Of a stretch of 14,369 bases of DNA, positions 14,224 to 14,369 are shown piece by piece. Under the pieces are notes generated by a model, which saw nothing but the letters and a program-made list of their open reading frames with translations, was not told where the DNA came from and searched no databases. Positions within the stretch are counted from its first letter, which is position 1, and the number at the start of each line of letters is the position of its first letter. Origin of the DNA: an uncultured Prevotella sp. (GTDB lineage: Bacteria > Bacteroidota > Bacteroidia > Bacteroidales > Bacteroidaceae). Made by a program: the position numbers and the translations under genes. The stretch covers positions 1-14,369 of the forward strand of contig CAAFRM010000141.1 in the NCBI GenBank assembly GCA_900765465.1. Direction: 5' to 3'.

Positions 14224-14369
14224 ATGAATACATTATTCGACAAGATTTGGGACAAGCACGTTGTCCAGATTGTAGAAGATGGCCCTACACAGCTTTACAT
14301 CGACCGTCTCTACTGTCACGAAGTAACATCACCTCAGGCATTCGCTGGTATGCGAGCACGCGGACTCAA
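14224..14369 (+). CDS. leuC: 3-isopropylmalate dehydratase large subunit, N-terminal part, cut by right edge
   Basis: From the ATG at 14224 the frame is open to the window edge (48 codons). It begins MNTLFDKIWDKHVVQ and continues with TQLYIDRLYCHEVTSPQAF (about 23-41), the well conserved LeuC N-terminus. LeuC with LeuD isomerises 2-isopropylmalate to 3-isopropylmalate using a [4Fe-4S] cluster, whose cysteine ligands lie beyond the window. It is 36 bases downstream of leuA with no promoter or terminator between, so it belongs to the same operon. Confidence 0.93.
   Translation, partial: MNTLFDKIWDKHVVQIVEDGPTQLYIDRLYCHEVTSPQAFAGMRARGL

Overview
The window looks like chromosomal DNA of a Bacteroidota species, most likely the Prevotella/Segatella group. 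Support comes from promoter boxes of the Bacteroidota type (TTTG, about 20 bases, TAnnTTTG), A-rich start regions without strong Shine-Dalgarno sequences, and proteins that resemble Bacteroidales families: a four-TM FtsK beside a LolA-like protein, an RlmI-type methyltransferase beside an RNase D-like exonuclease, and a secreted GH31 enzyme. The genus is inferred from family resemblance only.

Left part, minus strand (1-5120). Reading in the direction of transcription: ftsK (DNA translocase), a LolA-like carrier, an APH/NahK-fold small-molecule kinase, and the start of a secreted GH31 glycoside hydrolase that runs off the left edge. ftsK and lolA are separated by 28 bases, and the kinase and GH31 gene by 15 bases. 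Between the two pairs lies a 167-base gap holding a compact repeat element: inverted ends around a perfect central dyad.

Middle, plus strand (5235-12216). A divergent spacer of 114 bases carries an 18-base perfect inverted repeat with an outward-facing TAnnTTTG box in each arm. It separates ftsK from a co-directional run: an RNase D-like 3'-5' exonuclease, an RlmI-type 23S rRNA methyltransferase, an orphan NMT1/SsuA-like substrate-binding lipoprotein, a large acidic TPR-like protein of unknown function, and the replicative helicase dnaB. The TPR gene overlaps dnaB by 20 bases.

Right part, plus strand (12217-14369). This is the start of a leucine operon, leuA then leuC (cut by the right edge). 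A 468-base gap before leuA contains what appears to be a complete transcription attenuator. It has a Bacteroidota promoter, a 29-codon leader peptide rich in Ile, Leu and Val codons (four consecutive ATT), mutually exclusive protector, antiterminator and terminator pairings, and a strong hairpin followed by six T. A copy of the dispersed repeat motif AAAGGGCAAAAGCTTT sits between the attenuator and leuA. The attenuator is the most interesting signal in the window. The repeat family, the divergent dyad and the TPR-dnaB overlap come next. No RNA genes, CRISPR arrays, insertion sequences or phage genes were seen.
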